The notes under the pieces are model-generated. The model was not told the DNA's origin and did no database searches. It saw only the letters and a program-made list of their open reading frames with translations. The position numbers were made by a program, and so were the translations under genes. A stretch of 64,000 bases of DNA from Pseudoalteromonas sp. G4 (lineage in GTDB: Bacteria > Pseudomonadota > Gammaproteobacteria > Enterobacterales > Alteromonadaceae), in contig NZ_JAPEHW010000001.1 in NCBI RefSeq assembly GCF_028875915.1, positions 1 to 64,000 of the forward strand, in the 5' to 3' direction. Shown here in pieces: positions 62,940 to 64,000 of the stretch (positions within the stretch are counted from its first letter, which is position 1; every line of letters starts with the position of its first letter).

Positions 62940-63866
62940 GTGTCTGAACTTGAAAAGGAAAATGCAAACCCATTTAGTGGGTTAACCGCGGCGCAAAGTA
63001 AGCAGTTGCATACTTGGTATTTAAACGAAATAAATAGCCATTTAACCACGTTACTAAAAGGCAGTCAGTCAGGGAAAATTTTAGAGAAAAAGCTTAACCA
63101 AGCGCTTACCAAAGCCGCTAAACCTTTGGTAACTCAAACTAGTGCAAACAGTACGCACAATTTAAACTTCAAAATTAAAAATGGCAGTGTGCTGCAAGAG
63201 CTAAAAGACACCCGTGATGTATTACAAAGCGCTCAACTGCGAATTGCCCAATTACAAAAGCAACAGCTTGAAAAAGGTGAAAGCGAACTTGCATTAGAAG
63301 CTGAAGTAAGCCGTTTAAAAGCAGAAAACCGTAATTATCGCAAACGTTTAAGCAACCTATTACAAAGCGCTGATAAACAAGGTGGCAGCTATTTAAAAGT
63401 GCATTTTGTTGGGCGTATTTTTGTGCACGCGCTCAAGTCGAGTTTTGCGGATTGGCAGCAAACTGAAAAAGGCAAAGCGTTTCAAAACAAAGATTTCTAC
63501 AGCTTGTTTCCACGCGTACTTTACCGTGGCTTATTGAAAGAGTTAGAGCTGTTAATTGGTCAAAGTGATTATTCAAAAATCAACCAAACTCTTTCTAGTT
63601 ATGTTTATCAAACTAAGGGTGTGCCCGTTGAAAACTGGCCTGATGAAGACCCTATTTATAACACGAGACTCATAAACCAAAAGCAAAATGAACTGCTGTT
63701 TACGCTGCGTACTCATCACGATAAGCGTAAAAACTTTGCTAACTACCTTGAGAAAAAACTCGAGAAAACGGGTTTTACGCCAATGCATGGTAAGTTACTG
63801 GTTAATCTAATTCAGCATGCCACAGATAAAGAATCTACGTTAAAAGATAGTACCCTTTCCCAGTAA
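62940..63866 (+). CDS. coiled-coil protein of unknown function
   Basis: 308 residues with a GTG start after GAGGCATTAG. The N-terminal domain (1-60, FSGLTAAQSKQLHTWYLNEI) is helical. A heptad-rich coiled coil spans about 85-150 (VLQSAQLRIAQLQKQQLEKGE and EVSRLKAENRNYRKRL), and a folded C-terminal domain has FVGRIFVHALKSSFADWQ, FPRVLYRGLLKELELLIG and GFTPMHGKLLVNLIQ. There is no signal peptide or membrane helix. I do not recognise a named family. It lies 72 bases after the LysR gene on the same strand but likely has its own promoter. Confidence 0.75.
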   Translation: MSELEKENANPFSGLTAAQSKQLHTWYLNEINSHLTTLLKGSQSGKILEKKLNQALTKAAKPLVTQTSANSTHNLNFKIKNGSVLQELKDTRDVLQSAQLRIAQLQKQQLEKGESELALEAEVSRLKAENRNYRKRLSNLLQSADKQGGSYLKVHFVGRIFVHALKSSFADWQQTEKGKAFQNKDFYSLFPRVLYRGLLKELELLIGQSDYSKINQTLSSYVYQTKGVPVENWPDEDPIYNTRLINQKQNELLFTLRTHHDKRKNFANYLEKKLEKTGFTPMHGKLLVNLIQHATDKESTLKDSTLSQ

Positions 63867-63896
63867 AAAATAACTTATCAAAGCGTTTAGGTAAGG

Positions 63897-63922
63897 ACGG
63901 TAACTAATATTTTCAGTTACCG
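63897..63922. terminator. hairpin between convergent genes at the window end
   Basis: CGGTAACT (63897-63904 region) pairs with AGTTACCG (63915-63922) around an AT-rich loop. It lies between the coiled-coil gene and a minus-strand gene end and partly overlaps the latter's stop codon. The T-run is weak. Confidence 0.4.
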
Positions 63923-64000
63923 CCATGGTGTTGCGGGGGCTTTTAGGTAATGTGTAACTAAATAGCCCCATGGCAGTACAAGCGGTGTAAGAATAACCCC
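63917..64000 (-). CDS. C-terminal end of a minus-strand gene (5' part outside window)
   Basis: The minus strand from the window edge is open for 27 codons to a TAA at 63917-63919. It reads GVILTPLVLPWGYLVTHYLK then APATPWR: a hydrophobic stretch followed by a short basic tail, as at the end of an inner-membrane protein. It is convergent with the coiled-coil gene, and a hairpin sits at its stop. Too little is visible to identify the family. Confidence 0.5.
   Translation of the reverse strand, partial: GVILTPLVLPWGYLVTHYLKAPATPWR

Noticed and set aside
1-64000. CRISPR array, prophage, insertion sequence, rRNA or tRNA genes
   Set aside because: No regularly spaced repeats, phage structural or integrase genes, transposases, or tRNA/rRNA signatures were seen in this window.

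Overview
This 64 kb window is AT-rich (roughly 40% G+C by eye), densely coding chromosomal DNA from a Gram-negative gammaproteobacterium. The gene set points to a marine Alteromonadales, plausibly Pseudoalteromonadaceae: arginine succinyltransferase-pathway astB, maoP/DUF413, a DcaP-type porin, SodA-type MnSOD, a cobalamin riboswitch and cellulose synthase. The genus is inference. I see no rRNA, tRNA, CRISPR array, intact insertion sequence or prophage.

Layout. 1-9.0 kb: an operon-like run of HD-GYP (cut by the window edge), class III nucleotide cyclase, bcsA, bcsB and a TPR/beta-barrel exporter, a second-messenger-controlled cellulose-type exopolysaccharide locus. 9.0-15.3 kb: divergent LysR/GST pair, a TonB-anchor-like microprotein, a large lipoprotein, a Fur-box-preceded small gene plus sodA, and a membrane zinc-ribbon gene broken by one in-frame amber codon. 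15.3-17.5 kb: CbbR-like LysR divergent from an SbtA-like bicarbonate permease. 18-24.9 kb: hybrid histidine kinase, zinc-ribbon protein, DsbC-like protein, ToxR-like regulator, solute-binding protein and a GshB-like ATP-grasp. 25-32.3 kb: LTA-synthase-like sulfatase-fold enzyme, secreted proteins, Fe-alcohol dehydrogenase and an XRE/membrane protein/serine hydrolase operon. 32.7-38.5 kb: a large secreted protein, a decayed TonB-dependent receptor, maoP with an overlapping Lys-rich microprotein, a class II amidotransferase and a polysaccharide deacetylase. 38.6-44.6 kb: TPR protein, chemoreceptor, a 58-residue hydrophobic peptide, and a beta-barrel plus DUF1566 lipoprotein pair. 45-49.1 kb: DUF4956 / CotH-kinase-beta-helix / VTC-domain operon. 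49-56.5 kb: small enzymes, DcaP porin with an exported glutaminase, an M20 dipeptidase carrying a perfect 57-bp tandem duplication, and a lipoate-ligase-like protein. 56.7-64 kb: cobalamin riboswitch with an orphan membrane protein, astB, ppc divergent from a second CbbR-like LysR, a coiled-coil protein, and the 3' end of a minus-strand gene.

How parts may work together. The two CbbR-like LysR proteins are clear paralogues. One faces a bicarbonate permease and the other faces PEP carboxylase, which consumes bicarbonate. Both intergenic regions contain the same 11-base word, suggesting a bicarbonate/anaplerosis regulon. The DUF4956-CotH-VTC operon is the best candidate for a poorly described system: a membrane protein, a membrane-anchored kinase-like protein with a beta-helix, and a cytosolic polyphosphate-polymerase-type domain. 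Most gene ends carry clear intrinsic terminators, listed individually. Many gene starts were shortened from the longest open frame on ribosome-binding-site or signal-peptide grounds, as noted per entry.
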